Shown one piece after another: positions 63,981 through 64,000 of a DNA stretch of 64,000 nucleotides. The notes under the pieces were generated by a model that saw nothing but the letters and a program-made list of their open reading frames with translations, had not been told where the DNA came from and searched no databases. Each line of letters opens with the position of its first letter. Positions within the stretch are counted from its first letter, which is position 1. The translations under genes and the position numbers were made by a program. This stretch comes from Gracilimonas tropica DSM 19535 (GTDB lineage: Bacteria; Bacteroidota; Rhodothermia; Balneolales; Balneolaceae): the NCBI RefSeq assembly GCF_000375425.1, contig NZ_AQXG01000003.1, forward strand, positions 360,854 through 424,853, given 5' to 3'.

Positions 63981-64000
63981 ATGCCGGACTTAAATTTCAC
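63981..64000 (+). CDS. Possible start of a further gene (cut off)
   Basis: An ATG at 63981 opens a frame that runs off the window after six codons (MPDLNF). Only its position after a spacer and in the same direction as the permease suggests a gene. Nothing can be said about the product. Confidence 0.25.

Overview
The window looks like a chromosomal segment of a Gram-negative member of the Bacteroidota/Balneolota (FCB) group, possibly a marine Balneolota such as Gracilimonas or Balneola; this placement is inferred from gene content, not from a marker-gene search. Support comes from a type IX secretion sorting domain with the QNYPNPFNPTT motif, many short-signal lipoproteins, a Y_Y_Y/LuxR-type glycan regulator, the zapA-ymdB neighbourhood, HisKA_2 kinases and occasional TTG starts. 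Base composition looks even across the window, with no transposase, phage gene, CRISPR array or rRNA.

Layout. 1-7330: end of valS, a UvrD/PcrA helicase, an outer-membrane-type protein and lon. 7422-7495: tRNA-Val(GAC) between two hairpin terminators, then a soluble multi-PAS histidine kinase on the minus strand. 9814-19511: a translation and cell-division run, thrS-infC-rpmI-rplT-pheS-pheT, a small coiled-coil gene, zapA, ymdB, lolD and a membrane-anchored TPR-like protein. infC appears to start at an ATC codon.

19539-42609: a beta-glucan utilisation locus, the most interesting part. Ten tightly packed minus-strand genes run from 40734 down to 22468. They encode a secreted clan-A glycosidase whose C-terminal half looks like an outer-membrane beta-barrel, a glycan-binding lipoprotein, a GH16 laminarinase lipoprotein, a cytosolic GH149/GH161-type beta-1,3-glucan phosphorylase, a GH17 lipoprotein, a GH30 beta-1,6-glucanase lipoprotein, a GPH/MFS sugar permease fused to a GH17 domain, two soluble GH17-like enzymes and a type IX secreted glycan-binding protein. 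A membrane-spanning hybrid regulator (propeller, Y_Y_Y, transmembrane segment, LuxR-like HTH) lies just downstream and a FucP-type sugar symporter is divergent. No SusC/SusD pair is present in the window. My model is laminarin-type beta-1,3/1,6-glucan binding and cutting at the surface, passage through the barrel, inner-membrane import by the permease-hydrolase fusion, and hydrolysis plus phosphorolysis in the cytosol.

42631-53178: a membrane protein with five 30-residue repeats, a secreted esterase-like hydrolase, a cluster of palindromic repeats, a fused acyl-CoA mutase (IcmF type), an Ig-like lipoprotein, and a lipoprotein trio (COG3014-like, LPP20-like, LpoB-like). 53186-56295: an NAD salvage operon (pncB, pncA) with an FAD oxidoreductase. 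56278-64000: a small membrane protein, a paralog of the outer-membrane protein at 3104 coupled to a large lipoprotein, lysS, and a LolC/E-type permease whose likely ATPase partner (lolD) lies 44 kb away. Several gene gaps hold palindromic elements that look like dispersed repeats.
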